Assembly: GCF_013760955.1 (NCBI RefSeq) | Contig: NZ_JACDUL010000002.1 | Span: forward strand, 380,719 to 444,718 | Source of the DNA: Methanococcus maripaludis | Lineage (GTDB): Archaea; AGJL01; Methanococci; Methanococcales; Methanococcaceae | Direction of reading: 5' to 3' | DNA: 64,000 nucleotides | In this document: in pieces, positions 46,201 through 55,425 of the stretch | Layout of the letters: each line of letters opens with the position of its first letter | How positions within the stretch are numbered: the first letter of the stretch is position 1 | Position numbers and translations under genes: made by a program | Notes under the pieces: model-generated | Seen by the model: only the letters and a program-made list of their open reading frames with translations | Told to the model about the DNA's origin: nothing | Database searches by the model: none

Positions 46201-46800
46201 TTACTCTTCAATTATTACTTTTTCAATTATTACGTCTTCTACTGGCCAGTTTTGATACTGCCCATTATTTGCAGTTTCCACACTTTCAATTTCATCGAGA
46301 ACATCGAAACCGTCGATCATTTTACCAAATACTGCGTAACCGTAGTTTGAGTCATCTTGATAATCCAAAAATGAATTGTCAACCGTGTTTATGAAGAACT
46401 GGCTTGTTGCTGAATCCACTACACTGGTTCTTGCCATTGCGATAGTTCCTCTTTTGTTTGAGAGTCCGTTATCGGCTTCATTCTTAATCGGATCAAGCGT
46501 TTCTTTTTTAGTTCCATTTACAGTAAAACCACCACCCTGGACCATGAAATCACTTATTACCCTGTGAAAGATTGTTCCTTCGTAAAATCCTGATTCTGCA
46601 TACGTTTTGAAGTTTTCAACGGTTATTGGCGCTTTATCAGGGTAGAGTTCAAAAGTCATGTTTCCGTAATTCGTCTGAATTGTCGCGTAAACTATTTTCC
46701 CAGTTTCATCAGAATTTGTAGAATTTTCGGTGCATCCTGCAAAACTGGTTAATAGAACTATCGATGTTAAAATTATGAAAATAACGTTTTTAAAATCCAT
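46201..46800 (-). CDS. Cyclophilin-type peptidyl-prolyl isomerase, lipoprotein
   Basis: A 199-residue cyclophilin with an N-terminal lipoprotein signal (hydrophobic helix ending LTSFAGC). The mature part (residues ~36-199) is a compact cyclophilin: GTIFHRVISDFMVQGGGFT, RGTIAMARTSVVDSATSQFF and YGYAVFGKMIDG. These include the catalytic Arg and Phe/Gln. The lipid anchor suggests it folds proteins outside the membrane. It follows a near-identical cytosolic copy (46842-47330) by about 41 bases and shows long stretches of nucleotide identity with it. Confidence 0.92.
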   Translation of the reverse strand: MDFKNVIFIILTSIVLLTSFAGCTENSTNSDETGKIVYATIQTNYGNMTFELYPDKAPITVENFKTYAESGFYEGTIFHRVISDFMVQGGGFTVNGTKKETLDPIKNEADNGLSNKRGTIAMARTSVVDSATSQFFINTVDNSFLDYQDDSNYGYAVFGKMIDGFDVLDEIESVETANNGQYQNWPVEDVIIEKVIIEE

Positions 46801-46841
46801 ATTTTCACCAAAAAATAAATAAAATAATAGTTAAAAAATAA

Positions 46842-47330
46842 TTATTCGATTGTAACTTTTTCAATTATTACGTCTTCAACTGGCCAGTCTGCGAAGTATC
46901 CTCTGTTTCCAGTTTTAACTGCTGCAATTTTATCAAGAACTTCAAAACCCTCAGTCATTTCGCCAAATACTGCGTAACCGTAGTTTGAATCATTTTGGTA
47001 GTTTAAAAACATGTTGTCAACGGTGTTTATGAAGAACTGGCTTGTTGCCGAATCTACAACGTTGGTTCTAGCCATTGCGATAGTTCCTCTTTTGTTTGAG
47101 AGTCCGTTTTTAGCTTCGTTTTTGATTGGAGCAAAAGTTTCTTTTTGAATTCCATCTTTTGTAAAACCGCCACCTTGAATCATGAATCCTTTTATTACCC
47201 TATGAAAGATTGTTCCTTCAAAAAATCCAGTTTCTGCGTATTTTTTGAAATTTTCAACAGTTATCGGTGCTTTTTCTTCAAATAATTCTATTTTCATTGT
47301 TCCAAGTGTCGTCTGAATTGTAGCAATCAT
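46842..47330 (-). CDS. Cyclophilin-type peptidyl-prolyl isomerase, cytosolic
   Basis: A 162-residue cyclophilin without a signal peptide, starting directly with the beta-strand MIATIQTTLGTMKIELF. GTIFHRVIKGFMIQGGGFT, RGTIAMARTNVVDSATSQFF and YGYAVFGEMTEGFEVLDKI are present. It is the parental or sister copy of the lipoprotein cyclophilin that follows on the same strand. Confidence 0.95.
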   Translation of the reverse strand: MIATIQTTLGTMKIELFEEKAPITVENFKKYAETGFFEGTIFHRVIKGFMIQGGGFTKDGIQKETFAPIKNEAKNGLSNKRGTIAMARTNVVDSATSQFFINTVDNMFLNYQNDSNYGYAVFGEMTEGFEVLDKIAAVKTGNRGYFADWPVEDVIIEKVTIE

Positions 47331-47438
47331 CTTTTCACCAAAAAATAAATTTTTTAATTAATTTTCAAAAATTAAACGTTTCAGATTATTTTTATAAAAT
47401 TCCAGTATAAATTATTTACTTAAATTTTGCCAATTTAT

Positions 47439-47837
47439 TCAGTCTTTCATTATTTTTACGTAAAATTTCCTGCTTCTTGGCCCGTCAAATTCGCAGAAAT
47501 AAACTCCCTGCCAGGTTCCAAGAATTACTTTTCCATTATTTATTATTAAAGTTAAAGAAGGCCCAAAAAACGAACTTTTCAAGTGCGCATCGGAATTTCC
47601 CTCATTATGTGAAAATCCATAATTTTCGGGGATTTTTTCGTGTAAAAATTTAATAATATCTTTTTTTACAGAAGGGTCTGCATTTTCATTGATTGTTATT
47701 GCAGACGTCGTATGAGGGGTAAAAACTATTGCAATCCCACTTTGGACTTTTGAGTTTTGTACTGCATCTAAAATATTGTCAGAAATATCAACCAAAGACT
47801 CTCTTCCATCAGTTTTAACTGAATATTCAAAAAACAT
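47439..47837 (-). CDS. YjbQ/UPF0047 family protein
   Basis: A 132-residue single-domain protein with the family signature: VFTPHTTSAITINENADPSV, FSHNEGNSDAHLKSSFFGPSL (histidine triad region) and GTWQGVYFCEFDGPRSRKF at the C-terminus. Members have been linked to thiamine-phosphate-synthase-like activity, but the biological role is unclear. It stands alone between the cyclophilin genes and prf1, all leftward. Thiamine genes elsewhere in the window are not adjacent. Confidence 0.9.
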   Translation of the reverse strand: MFFEYSVKTDGRESLVDISDNILDAVQNSKVQSGIAIVFTPHTTSAITINENADPSVKKDIIKFLHEKIPENYGFSHNEGNSDAHLKSSFFGPSLTLIINNGKVILGTWQGVYFCEFDGPRSRKFYVKIMKD

Positions 47838-47901
47838 GGTCGTTCCCCCAATTAACTTGAAAATAAATATTTAAAAATAGTTTAATGTAATTTTAGAATA
47901 A

Positions 47902-49161
47902 TTACAATTTGTATCTTAAAATTGCAGCCATTCCTTTGAATGCTCTTGAAATCTGGCTTCCTTCTTCAGTATCTGTTGAAACAACGATTATATCAGTATT
48001 GTGTACGTTACAGAGTTCAGATAAATATTCGATAATATCTTTCTCCTCATCTATATACATCGCTCCACCACATGTTGGACATGCTTTGGTCTTTAACTGG
48101 TCTTCAAATTTGAACATTTCGTTTGTTTTTACGTTTACTTCTTGAGTATAATCGCAGTTGTTACATTTTACGGTAACCCTTGTAATTCCGATGTCTTCAG
48201 TAACAATGAGCGTATCAATTGCACCCATTCCAAGATATTTCATTACCTGAGCTTCACCATAAGCTGAAAGCCCACCATCATCTTTTATAAGTTCTTTGAA
48301 GAACCTTTGAATCAAATTTTTCTCTTTCATCAAATCAAGGTCCCTTAAAAGATCCGATGCTTTTTCTAAAAGTTCCCTGATTCCAAATTCTTCAGTGTAA
48401 CACAAATCAAATGTATCGATGATTTTTTTCTTTAATTCGTGGTGAAGATAGTCTTTTTCTGCAAATTCGTTTTTAGTGTTTCCAGGGCCCCCCAAAAGAA
48501 GTCCTTTTAATTTTTTCTCCTCTAAAATTGGCATGAACGATTCTGTTGCGTATTCTCCAATCCTTACCATGAACTGGTGTGCCGCATCATCGATAAGTCT
48601 TTCGAGCCTTCTTGCAGACTGACCTCCTGCCTTAAATTTACCAGGAACTCCACTTGTAAGTTTTTTTAGAACAGTTATCGTTTTTCCTTTAACTGTACCT
48701 ATTGTAGCCTCGTTTCTATCAACTAAAATTACACCGTAAACTTCAGTATCCTGAATAAAGTCTTCCAATGGGTCGGTGTAGAATAAAGAATCACATCTGT
48801 ACACAAATGTTTTTACAGGTTCAGGAGGTTCGAGTACGTAAACTTCCATCTTTTCTGTTCCAGGGCCACCCCTTGGAATCATTCCTGCAAATATGATTAC
48901 CCCCATTTCGAGAGGTTCTTTTAAAAGCTTTAATCTCTGCAAAATTACCTCGATTGCAGACTGTACGTTTTTCATTGTTGTTTTGCTTTTAATATTTGAG
49001 GATTGGGAAAGCTCCTGCCTTAAATACTGAGAAATATCAGAAAGCCTCCTTCCTGCAGGAACATAAACGCTTATAAGCTCTGTTCCTTTTCCCTTTTTAC
49101 CTTTAAGTTCCCTTAATGATTTTTTGAATAAATACATATCAGTTGATGAATTTCCGCTCAT
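47902..49161 (-). CDS. prf1: Archaeal peptide chain release factor 1
   Basis: Single release factor aRF1 that reads all stop codons and triggers peptide release. The 419-residue length is standard. NIKS is visible in the N-terminal domain near residue 55 (stop-codon recognition). GGQ is in the middle domain (FKAGGQSARRLERLIDDA). A zinc-binding region follows in the C-terminal domain (CNNCDYTQ, CPTCGGAMY). Its start region faces endA across a 190-base gap with a palindromic TATA element. Confidence 0.97.
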   Translation of the reverse strand: MSGNSSTDMYLFKKSLRELKGKKGKGTELISVYVPAGRRLSDISQYLRQELSQSSNIKSKTTMKNVQSAIEVILQRLKLLKEPLEMGVIIFAGMIPRGGPGTEKMEVYVLEPPEPVKTFVYRCDSLFYTDPLEDFIQDTEVYGVILVDRNEATIGTVKGKTITVLKKLTSGVPGKFKAGGQSARRLERLIDDAAHQFMVRIGEYATESFMPILEEKKLKGLLLGGPGNTKNEFAEKDYLHHELKKKIIDTFDLCYTEEFGIRELLEKASDLLRDLDLMKEKNLIQRFFKELIKDDGGLSAYGEAQVMKYLGMGAIDTLIVTEDIGITRVTVKCNNCDYTQEVNVKTNEMFKFEDQLKTKACPTCGGAMYIDEEKDIIEYLSELCNVHNTDIIVVSTDTEEGSQISRAFKGMAAILRYKL

Positions 49162-49267
49162 ATATCCACCTTAAAATAGTCTTCGCGTTTGTATATCTCA
49201 ATTTCCGTAAATTAAGAGAAATGGATTTAAAATCACGTGTAAGCTTGAATTATATTGAATCTTTTTA

Positions 49268-49285
49268 AAAACTATATATAGTTTT
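49268..49285. promoter_or_regulatory. Perfect 18-bp palindromic TATA element between prf1 and endA
   Basis: AAAACTATATATAGTTTT is a perfect inverted repeat holding a TATA core readable on both strands. It lies about 107 bases before prf1 and 66 bases before endA. Predicted initiation sites about 25 bases out on each side suit both divergent genes. It could equally be a repressor operator. Confidence 0.45.
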
Positions 49286-49350
49286 CTCTATTATATATTA
49301 GATACATGTTTTTTATTCTGATATTTTTATTTTTAATTTGAGGAAATATA

Positions 49351-49881
49351 ATGGCGAAACCTAAGAAAACAATACCTGCAAAACTTTCAGACGAAAGGAT
49401 TGTAATTTACGATAAAGACGGGATATCCCGGTTAAACGAAAAAAGATACGGTGAACTTCACGAAAATTTTTTGTCGCTTTCTTTTGTTGAAGGACTCTAC
49501 CTTGTATCAAAAAACTGGATATCATTGCGAGATAAAACTAATAAACTTCTTTCATTTGAAGAATTGTTCGATGTTGCACAGAATATTGATAGAAAATTGT
49601 GTATCCGATATTTGGCATATAAAGACCTCAGAAATAGGGGTTATACTGTAAGAACTGGTTTAAAATATGGTTCTGATTTTAGGCTTTACGAAAGAAGCAA
49701 TATTGACGAAATTCACTCTAGATACCTTGTAAAAGTTTTTTCAGAAGAAATACCTTGCGAAATTTCAGAAATTACGGGATTTGTTAGAGTTGCACATTCG
49801 GTTAGAAAAGAATTGATTATTGCAATAGTTGATGCTGATGGGAGCGTCGTATACTACAACATGGGATATTTAAAGCTTTAA
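49351..49881 (+). CDS. endA: tRNA splicing endonuclease
   Basis: Cleaves the bulge-helix-bulge motif of archaeal pre-tRNAs and rRNAs. The 176-residue size is that of the homotetrameric archaeal form. The C-terminal catalytic domain has DLRNRGYTVRTGLKYGSDFR, LYERSN, and the catalytic His in VRVAHSVRKE, with Lys in the same segment. It is the first gene before the sulfolactate/malate dehydrogenase, 18 bases away, so the two are probably cotranscribed. Confidence 0.95.
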   Translation: MAKPKKTIPAKLSDERIVIYDKDGISRLNEKRYGELHENFLSLSFVEGLYLVSKNWISLRDKTNKLLSFEELFDVAQNIDRKLCIRYLAYKDLRNRGYTVRTGLKYGSDFRLYERSNIDEIHSRYLVKVFSEEIPCEISEITGFVRVAHSVRKELIIAIVDADGSVVYYNMGYLKL

Positions 49882-49899
49882 TTATTCGGAGGAATCAAA

Positions 49900-50943
49900 A
49901 TGGCACATATAATTACGCCCGAAGGGGAAAATAAATTACTTGCTGATATTTTAATGGCATACGGCGTTAAAAAAGAACATGCTGAAATTACTGCTGAAAT
50001 TTACACTGAAGCTGATTTAAAAGGATTCACTTCACATGGTATTGGAAGATTTCCACAAACAATAATTGGCCTTGAAACTGAAAATATCAAAATTAATCCA
50101 AATATCAAAATTGAAAGAGAAAGCCCTGCAACTGCAACCATGAACGGGGATTTAGCATTAGGTTATGTTACAGCTGCAATGGCAATGGATTTAGCAGTTG
50201 AAAAGGCGAAAAATGTAGGAATTGGTGCGGTTGCTACATATAATTCAAATCACTTTGGAATTACAGGACATTATTCGGAAAGAGCTTCGAAAAAAGGCAT
50301 GATTGGAATTGCAATTACAAATACCGAACCTGCAATGGCGCCATATGGTGGAAAAGATAAAATTTTGGGAACAAATCCAATTGCAATTGCTCTTGAAGGA
50401 AAAAAACACAAATATTCATTGGATATGGCGACAGCATCTGTTGCAAGGGGAAAAATCTTTGAAGCGAAACGTCTTGGAAAAACACTTCCGGAAAATGCGG
50501 CAGTGGATATCAACGGAAATATTACAACTGACCCAGATCAAGCACTTGAGGGCAGTATTTTACCATTTGGTGGAATTAAAGGATATGGAATTGCAATGGC
50601 TGTTGAAATTCTTTCTGCAATCGGTGGTGCAGAACTTGGAACAAATGTGAAAGGGACTGCCCGAGCCGATGAAAAGTGTACGAAAGGAGACTTCTTTATC
50701 GCGATAAATCCTGAATTTTTCGGTGAAAAAAGCGAATTTTTAGATAAAACTGACTTTTTAGTCGATGAAATAAAAAATTCAAACCTTTCTGAAGGGTCTT
50801 CTGAAATTTTAATCCCTGGAGATGTTGAAGCGCGAACTTCTGAAAGTAAAAAAAATGGTTTTGAAATTGATGAAATATTGTTTAAAAAATTAAAAAATAT
50901 CTGTGATAAAAAAGGAATAATTATTGAAAAATACTTAAAATAA
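49900..50943 (+). CDS. comC: Sulfolactate/malate dehydrogenase-type oxidoreductase (LDH2/MDH2 family)
   Basis: A 347-residue NAD(P)-dependent 2-hydroxyacid dehydrogenase of the LDH2/MDH2 family. It shows DLKGFTSHGIGRFPQ, SNHFGITGHYSERASKKGMIG, TNTEPAMAPYGG, LGTNPIAIALEG and FGGIKGYGIAMAVEIL. In methanococci the homologue is assigned to L-sulfolactate dehydrogenase of coenzyme M synthesis, though related enzymes act on malate. Which substrate is used here cannot be read. It is downstream of endA with GGAGG before the ATG. Confidence 0.88.
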   Translation: MAHIITPEGENKLLADILMAYGVKKEHAEITAEIYTEADLKGFTSHGIGRFPQTIIGLETENIKINPNIKIERESPATATMNGDLALGYVTAAMAMDLAVEKAKNVGIGAVATYNSNHFGITGHYSERASKKGMIGIAITNTEPAMAPYGGKDKILGTNPIAIALEGKKHKYSLDMATASVARGKIFEAKRLGKTLPENAAVDINGNITTDPDQALEGSILPFGGIKGYGIAMAVEILSAIGGAELGTNVKGTARADEKCTKGDFFIAINPEFFGEKSEFLDKTDFLVDEIKNSNLSEGSSEILIPGDVEARTSESKKNGFEIDEILFKKLKNICDKKGIIIEKYLK

Positions 50944-51065
50944 TCCTTATTTTTACATCTTTTGATAAAATAATAATTCTAAATATAAAATTATTTAAAT
51001 AAATTCTTTTTATAAATTGTAATAACATTAACTCAATTCTTATCCAAGTTTTGGAGGGCATTTTC

Positions 51066-52289
51066 ATGAAAGCAGATGCAGTGAAAATTAGCGAAGGAGT
51101 CTACTGGGTTGGAACATATGACTGGGATATTCGATCATATCACGGATATACCCTAAAAGGAACCACCTATAACGCTTACCTCGTATTTGGGGACGAAAAA
51201 GTAGCGTTAATTGATAACGTTTATCCCGGAACTTCTGCCCAGATGTGGGGAAGGATAAAAAATGCTTTCGAAAAGGAAGGAAAACCACTCAACATTGATG
51301 TGGTTGTTCAAAACCACGTTGAAAAAGACCACAGTGGTGCGCTCGTTGAAATTACCAAAAAGTTTCCAAATGCCCCAATATACTGTACCGAAGTTGCAGT
51401 TGAAGGTTTGAAAAAACACTATACTGGACTAAAAGATGCACCATTTAAAGTTATAAAATCGCTTGAAAGTATTGATTTAGGCGGAAAAACTCTTACATTC
51501 TTAGAAGCTCCCCTTTTACACTGGCCTGACAGCATGTTTACATTTTATGCTGAAGAAGGCATATTATTTTCAAACGATGCATTTGGACAGCACCTGTGCA
51601 TTACTAAAAGATTTGACAATGAAATTCCAGAAAATATTTTAATGGATGCAAATCAGAAATTCTACGCAAATTTAATTACTCCGCTCTCAAAACTTGTTTT
51701 AAAAAAGTTTAAACAAGTTAGCTCACTAGGTTTACTTGAAAAAATAAAGACGATTGCACCGTCCCACGGACAGATCTGGACTGATCCAATGAAAGTAATC
51801 TCATCATACCAAAACTTTGCAACAGGACAGTGCAAAGACAAAGCTACAATTGTGTACGACACAATGCACTATTCCACTCAAAAAATGGCTCATGCGTTTG
51901 CAGAAGGATTAATGTCAGAAGGAATCGAAGTTGTAATTTATAATTTACACGTTGATGAGAGAAGCGAAATTGTAAAAGATATGCTTGATAGTAAAGCCGT
52001 TTTATTTGGAATTCCAACGATTAATGACCAGCCCTACCCGAGTATTGGAGATTTGATGTATTATTTAAGAGGTCTTAGATTTGATAGAACAGGATTTAAG
52101 AAATTGGCTTTAACATTTGGTTCTATGGGGGGGAGGGGTGGTGCAATCGAAAAAATTGCAAACGAACTCAGGAATTCAGGTTTTGATGTGGTTAATGAAT
52201 ATGAATTATATTATGTTCCAAATGAAGATGAACTTGAAAAATGCTATTCTCTTGGAAATGAACTTGGAAAAAGAATAAAATCTATTTAA
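51066..52289 (+). CDS. fprA: F420H2 oxidase (flavodiiron protein FprA)
   Basis: Reduces oxygen to water with reduced coenzyme F420, protecting the methanogen from air. The N-terminal metallo-beta-lactamase-like domain holds the diiron ligands ([35 protein letters not shown]). The C-terminal flavodoxin domain binds FMN ([28 protein letters not shown]). The length of 408 is typical. The start is ATG 51066, with GGAGG at 51053-51057; the TTG at 51051 overlaps it. It stands alone, with a long gap before the rubrerythrin gene. Confidence 0.95.
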   Translation: MKADAVKISEGVYWVGTYDWDIRSYHGYTLKGTTYNAYLVFGDEKVALIDNVYPGTSAQMWGRIKNAFEKEGKPLNIDVVVQNHVEKDHSGALVEITKKFPNAPIYCTEVAVEGLKKHYTGLKDAPFKVIKSLESIDLGGKTLTFLEAPLLHWPDSMFTFYAEEGILFSNDAFGQHLCITKRFDNEIPENILMDANQKFYANLITPLSKLVLKKFKQVSSLGLLEKIKTIAPSHGQIWTDPMKVISSYQNFATGQCKDKATIVYDTMHYSTQKMAHAFAEGLMSEGIEVVIYNLHVDERSEIVKDMLDSKAVLFGIPTINDQPYPSIGDLMYYLRGLRFDRTGFKKLALTFGSMGGRGGAIEKIANELRNSGFDVVNEYELYYVPNEDELEKCYSLGNELGKRIKSI

Positions 52290-52643
52290 TTTATTTTTTA
52301 ATAAAATAATCTTTTTTAAAATTTAATTTTTAATTTGCATAATTTAAAATTTTTAGAAAAACTGTTTCGAATATCGTCACTTTTCATGCTATTTTTGCGG
52401 ATTTCGTAGGGTTAATGTAATATTTAGGCTCCATTATAGGTATATTCGGAAATAACTAATTTAAAACATTGCCCTTGAACCGAAATTAATAAATATATTT
52501 AACTAAGGTAATATAAGCTTACATAGCATATAATTCAAAATAAAATCTAAAACATACTTTTTATAATGAATAAGCGTAAAATATATTTCGAAATTAAAAA
52601 TAAAGGTAAATTTTAAAAATTAGTAAGATATATGGTGAAAATT
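52290..52643. other. AT-rich intergenic region before the rubrerythrin gene
   Basis: About 350 bases without a gene. A good promoter, CCGAAATTAATAAATATATTT (52480-52500), would start transcription near 52520. A second TATA-like TTTATAATGA lies at 52560-52569. The 5' part includes a T-rich stretch after fprA (52290-52320) that may terminate it. No guide-RNA or hairpin signature was found. Confidence 0.5.
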
Positions 52644-53063
52644 ATGGAACTTGTAAACGAACATAAAATTGGTATTTCAAAAGGTACTGCACTTGAAAAA
52701 GAAGTTGGTGGAAACGTTAAAGGGGAATGCATGGAAGTTGGAATGTACCTTGCAATGGCAAGACAGGCACAGAGAGAAGGGCTCCCAGAAATTGCAGAAG
52801 TTTTAAAATCAATTGCATTTGAAGAAGCTGAACATGCTTCAAAATTCGTTGAAATGAACGGAGTAATTAAAGCTACGTTAAAAGAAAACCTTGAAATGAT
52901 GTTTGAAGGCGAAACGATGGCAAACAACGAAAAAAAAGCAGCTGCAGATTTAGCTGAAAAAGAAGGTCTCGAACACATCCACGATTTCTTCGAAGAAAGT
53001 TCAAGAGACGAAGCAAGACATGCTAAAATGTTAAAAGGAATTTTAGATAGATACTTTAAATAA
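52644..53063 (+). CDS. Rubrerythrin-type ferritin-like diiron protein
   Basis: A 139-residue four-helix diiron protein. Helices with [44 protein letters not shown] and [16 protein letters not shown] give the paired ExxH ligands. It ends soon after the fourth helix, so the rubredoxin domain of classical rubrerythrin is missing. Probably a peroxide reductase component dependent on a separate rubredoxin or ferredoxin (inference). GGTGA precedes ATG 52644. Confidence 0.9.
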   Translation: MELVNEHKIGISKGTALEKEVGGNVKGECMEVGMYLAMARQAQREGLPEIAEVLKSIAFEEAEHASKFVEMNGVIKATLKENLEMMFEGETMANNEKKAAADLAEKEGLEHIHDFFEESSRDEARHAKMLKGILDRYFK

Positions 53064-53130
53064 AAATTCTCTTTTAAACCTTTTTTAATCATATATTGTC
53101 TAAAATTAGGTAAAATAGTTCAAAATAAAC

Positions 53131-53160
53131 TTATTTCAACTGTTCTAGTATAATTGCTGG
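53131..53160 (-). repeat. 30-base repeat of the 3' end of the adjacent lrp gene (gene relic)
   Basis: Bases 53131-53160 match 53204-53233, the last coding part of the Lrp/AsnC gene, at 29 of 30 positions. On the minus strand the relic still reads [10 protein letters not shown] then stop. It ends 43 bases before the real gene's stop and has no upstream gene body, so it is a leftover from a duplication or replacement of the gene. Confidence 0.8.
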
Positions 53161-53203
53161 ACATTCTTTCAACATTTTAAAAAGGTTGATCAAAATAATT
53201 TGA

Positions 53204-53626
53204 TTATTTCAACTGTTCTAGTATAATTGCAGGGCAGACTTTTTTAATTCCTTTAATTTTTCCAATTTTATTGAATATTATTTCCGAAAGTTCTTTTCCA
53301 TCTTTTGCCCAAATTTCTGTCATGATCATGTGATCCCCTGTTGAAGTAAAGACCTTTTTTACCTCTTCAAATTTACAGAGTTCCTGTGCAACTGCTAAAA
53401 AGTCTTCAGGGTTTGTATCAAATCCAGTCTGTGCAACAACATTATAACCCATTTTTGGCGTATCAACCATTACAGAATACCCTTTTATTACCCCTTCTTC
53501 CTCCATTTTTTTAACTCTTTTTCGAACGGAACTTTCACTCGTCTTCAATTCCTTTGCAATTTCGGTAAATGGTTTTCTTCCATCCAATATCAAAAAATCA
53601 AGTATTTTCATGTCTTTTTCATCCAT
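53204..53626 (-). CDS. Lrp/AsnC family transcriptional regulator
   Basis: A protein of about 140 residues. The N-terminal helix-turn-helix is [20 protein letters not shown], then [17 protein letters not shown]. The C-terminal RAM domain (residues ~60-135, [33 protein letters not shown]) would bind amino acids and oligomerise. ATG 53626 is supported by GGTGAAAATA upstream; the frame back to 53650 is not used. A TATA-like GTATATATATAG on its strand lies at 53699-53710. Its regulon is unknown; divergent thiM and the nearby rubrerythrin are only positional candidates. Confidence 0.92.
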   Translation of the reverse strand: MDEKDMKILDFLILDGRKPFTEIAKELKTSESSVRKRVKKMEEEGVIKGYSVMVDTPKMGYNVVAQTGFDTNPEDFLAVAQELCKFEEVKKVFTSTGDHMIMTEIWAKDGKELSEIIFNKIGKIKGIKKVCPAIILEQLK

Positions 53627-53835
53627 TATTTTCACCAGTTTATTTTCCATAAAAACAATATCATCCTTATTTCATGTTTTTTTATATTGATATTAATCTA
53701 TATATATACGTTATACATTATTATTAGGATAGATATCTGATAAAATTGGACTTTTTTCGGAAACTTTTTTACCGACATGTTTTTAAATACGAGTATGTTT
53801 TTATTAAATGATAATTTGGAGAAATCGGTGAAAAA

Positions 53836-54636
53836 ATGGACTTTGTAGCAAAAAATCTTACAAAATTAAGGGAAACGAACCCACTCGTTCAAAACATTAC
53901 AAATTACGTTGTAATGAACTCTACTGCAAATTCGCTTTTAGCACTTGGTGCTTCTCCAGTAATGGCTCACGCAATGGATGAATTAGAAGAAATGGTATCA
54001 ATTGCAAGTTCTTTAGTAGTAAACATTGGAACTCTTGATGAATACTGGATCCCGTCAATGGAAAAAGCTGCAAAAATTGCAACTGACCTTAAAAAACCAA
54101 TAATACTCGACCCGGTAGGTGCGGGAGCTACCAAATTAAGAACAAAAACAGCCTTAAAAATATTAGATTTTGCAGATATTTCAGTATTACGGGGGAATTT
54201 TGGTGAAATTGCTGCAGTTTTGGGAGAACATGGAAAAACAAGAGGCGTAGACAGCGTTGCATACGACAGCAATGAAGCTATCGAACTTTCTAAAAATGCT
54301 GCAAAAGAATTCAATACCGTTTCAGCAGTAACTGGCCCAATTGATTATGTAAGCAATGGAAAAGAACTTTATGCGATTTCAAACGGACATCCGATGCTTT
54401 CAAAAGTTACCGGAACTGGCTGTGCAAGTACATCAATTATTGGTGCATTTTCCGCAGTTGATGAACCATTGAAAGCTGCAGTTAGCGGACTTACGGTTTA
54501 CGGAATTTCTGCTGAAATGGCATTTGCTGAAGCGCCATATCCTGGAACGTTCCAAGCAAAAGTATACGACTGGTTATACAGAATCGATGAAAAATTAGTT
54601 TTAGAAAAAGCTAAGGTGAATAAATTTGAAATTTAA
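53836..54636 (+). CDS. thiM: Hydroxyethylthiazole kinase
   Basis: Phosphorylates hydroxyethylthiazole, salvaging the thiazole half of thiamine. The 266-residue ribokinase-like protein has the family N-terminus NPLVQNITNYVVMN, ALGASPVMAHAMDE, ILDPVGAGATKLR, VLRGNFGEIAAVLG and TGTGCASTSIIGAF. It overlaps thiE by 11 bases, so the salvage kinase and the coupling enzyme are translated together. The leader shows no recognisable TPP riboswitch. Confidence 0.95.
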   Translation: MDFVAKNLTKLRETNPLVQNITNYVVMNSTANSLLALGASPVMAHAMDELEEMVSIASSLVVNIGTLDEYWIPSMEKAAKIATDLKKPIILDPVGAGATKLRTKTALKILDFADISVLRGNFGEIAAVLGEHGKTRGVDSVAYDSNEAIELSKNAAKEFNTVSAVTGPIDYVSNGKELYAISNGHPMLSKVTGTGCASTSIIGAFSAVDEPLKAAVSGLTVYGISAEMAFAEAPYPGTFQAKVYDWLYRIDEKLVLEKAKVNKFEI

Positions 54637-55249
54637 GGATAAATTAAAATTTTACGTGATAACTGATAATAATTATTCAAATGAAGTTGTTTCTGTTGAA
54701 GAGGCCCTAAAAGGAGGTGCTTCGTCCATTCAACTTCGAATGAAAAATTCAACGACTCGTGAAATGATTGAAGTTGGAAATGAACTTAGAAAATTAACAT
54801 TAGAATACGATGCATTATTTTTTGTAAACGACAGGCTCGATGTAGCGCAAGTTGTAAATGCAGATGGAATCCACGTTGGAATAGATGACATGCCCGTTTC
54901 AAAAATTAAAGAAATTGCACCTAATTTAATAATTGGTGCTTCTGCATATAATATGGAAGAAATGAAAACCGCAGAATCAGAAGGTGCTGATTATCTGGGA
55001 GTTGGTGCGGTTTATTCCACAAATACCAAACTTGATGCGAGAAATCTTGGAATTGATGGACTTAAAAGTATTTCAAAACTTTCTAAATTACCAATTGTTG
55101 CAATTGGGGGCATTAACCATTCTAACGTTCAAAATGTCCTAGAATGCGGTGTTTCAGGGGTTGCAGTTGTTTCTGCAATTGTTGGTGCAGAAAATATCTT
55201 AAAATCTGCTGAAAACATGAACGAACTAATTAAAAAATATATAAAATAG
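54626..55249 (+). CDS. thiE: Thiamine-phosphate synthase
   Basis: Joins hydroxymethylpyrimidine pyrophosphate with thiazole phosphate to give thiamine monophosphate, which ThiL (encoded at 41673) then phosphorylates. The 207-residue TIM barrel has GGASSIQLRMKNSTTREM, FVNDRLDVAQVVNADGIHVG, GADYLGVGAVYSTNTK and IVAIGGINHSNVQ, with the pyrophosphate-binding glycines. It starts inside the thiM 3' end (11-base overlap). Confidence 0.96.
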   Translation: MKFKDKLKFYVITDNNYSNEVVSVEEALKGGASSIQLRMKNSTTREMIEVGNELRKLTLEYDALFFVNDRLDVAQVVNADGIHVGIDDMPVSKIKEIAPNLIIGASAYNMEEMKTAESEGADYLGVGAVYSTNTKLDARNLGIDGLKSISKLSKLPIVAIGGINHSNVQNVLECGVSGVAVVSAIVGAENILKSAENMNELIKKYIK

Positions 55250-55425
55250 CTTTTTTTATTTTTTTGAATTGATTTGAAAATCATAATTTACATAATTAAG
55301 ACGTTTTCTGAACTATTTTGGAATATTTTGACGATTTTAGTAAGGATAGTGTTAAATATATTTCAATGCCATTAATAATTAGAACTAAATCTGCTGAAAT
55401 TCAGAAAATTTTAAACGTGAAAGCT

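Noticed and set aside
53651-53835. Possible TPP riboswitch before thiM
   Set aside because: The leader lacks the conserved THI-box segments, and such riboswitches are rare in archaea.
55318-55425. N-terminal extension of the ferredoxin-like protein
   Set aside because: The frame is open but starts at a TTG without a ribosome-binding site, whereas ATG 55426 has GTGA upstream and matches the normal ferredoxin start.
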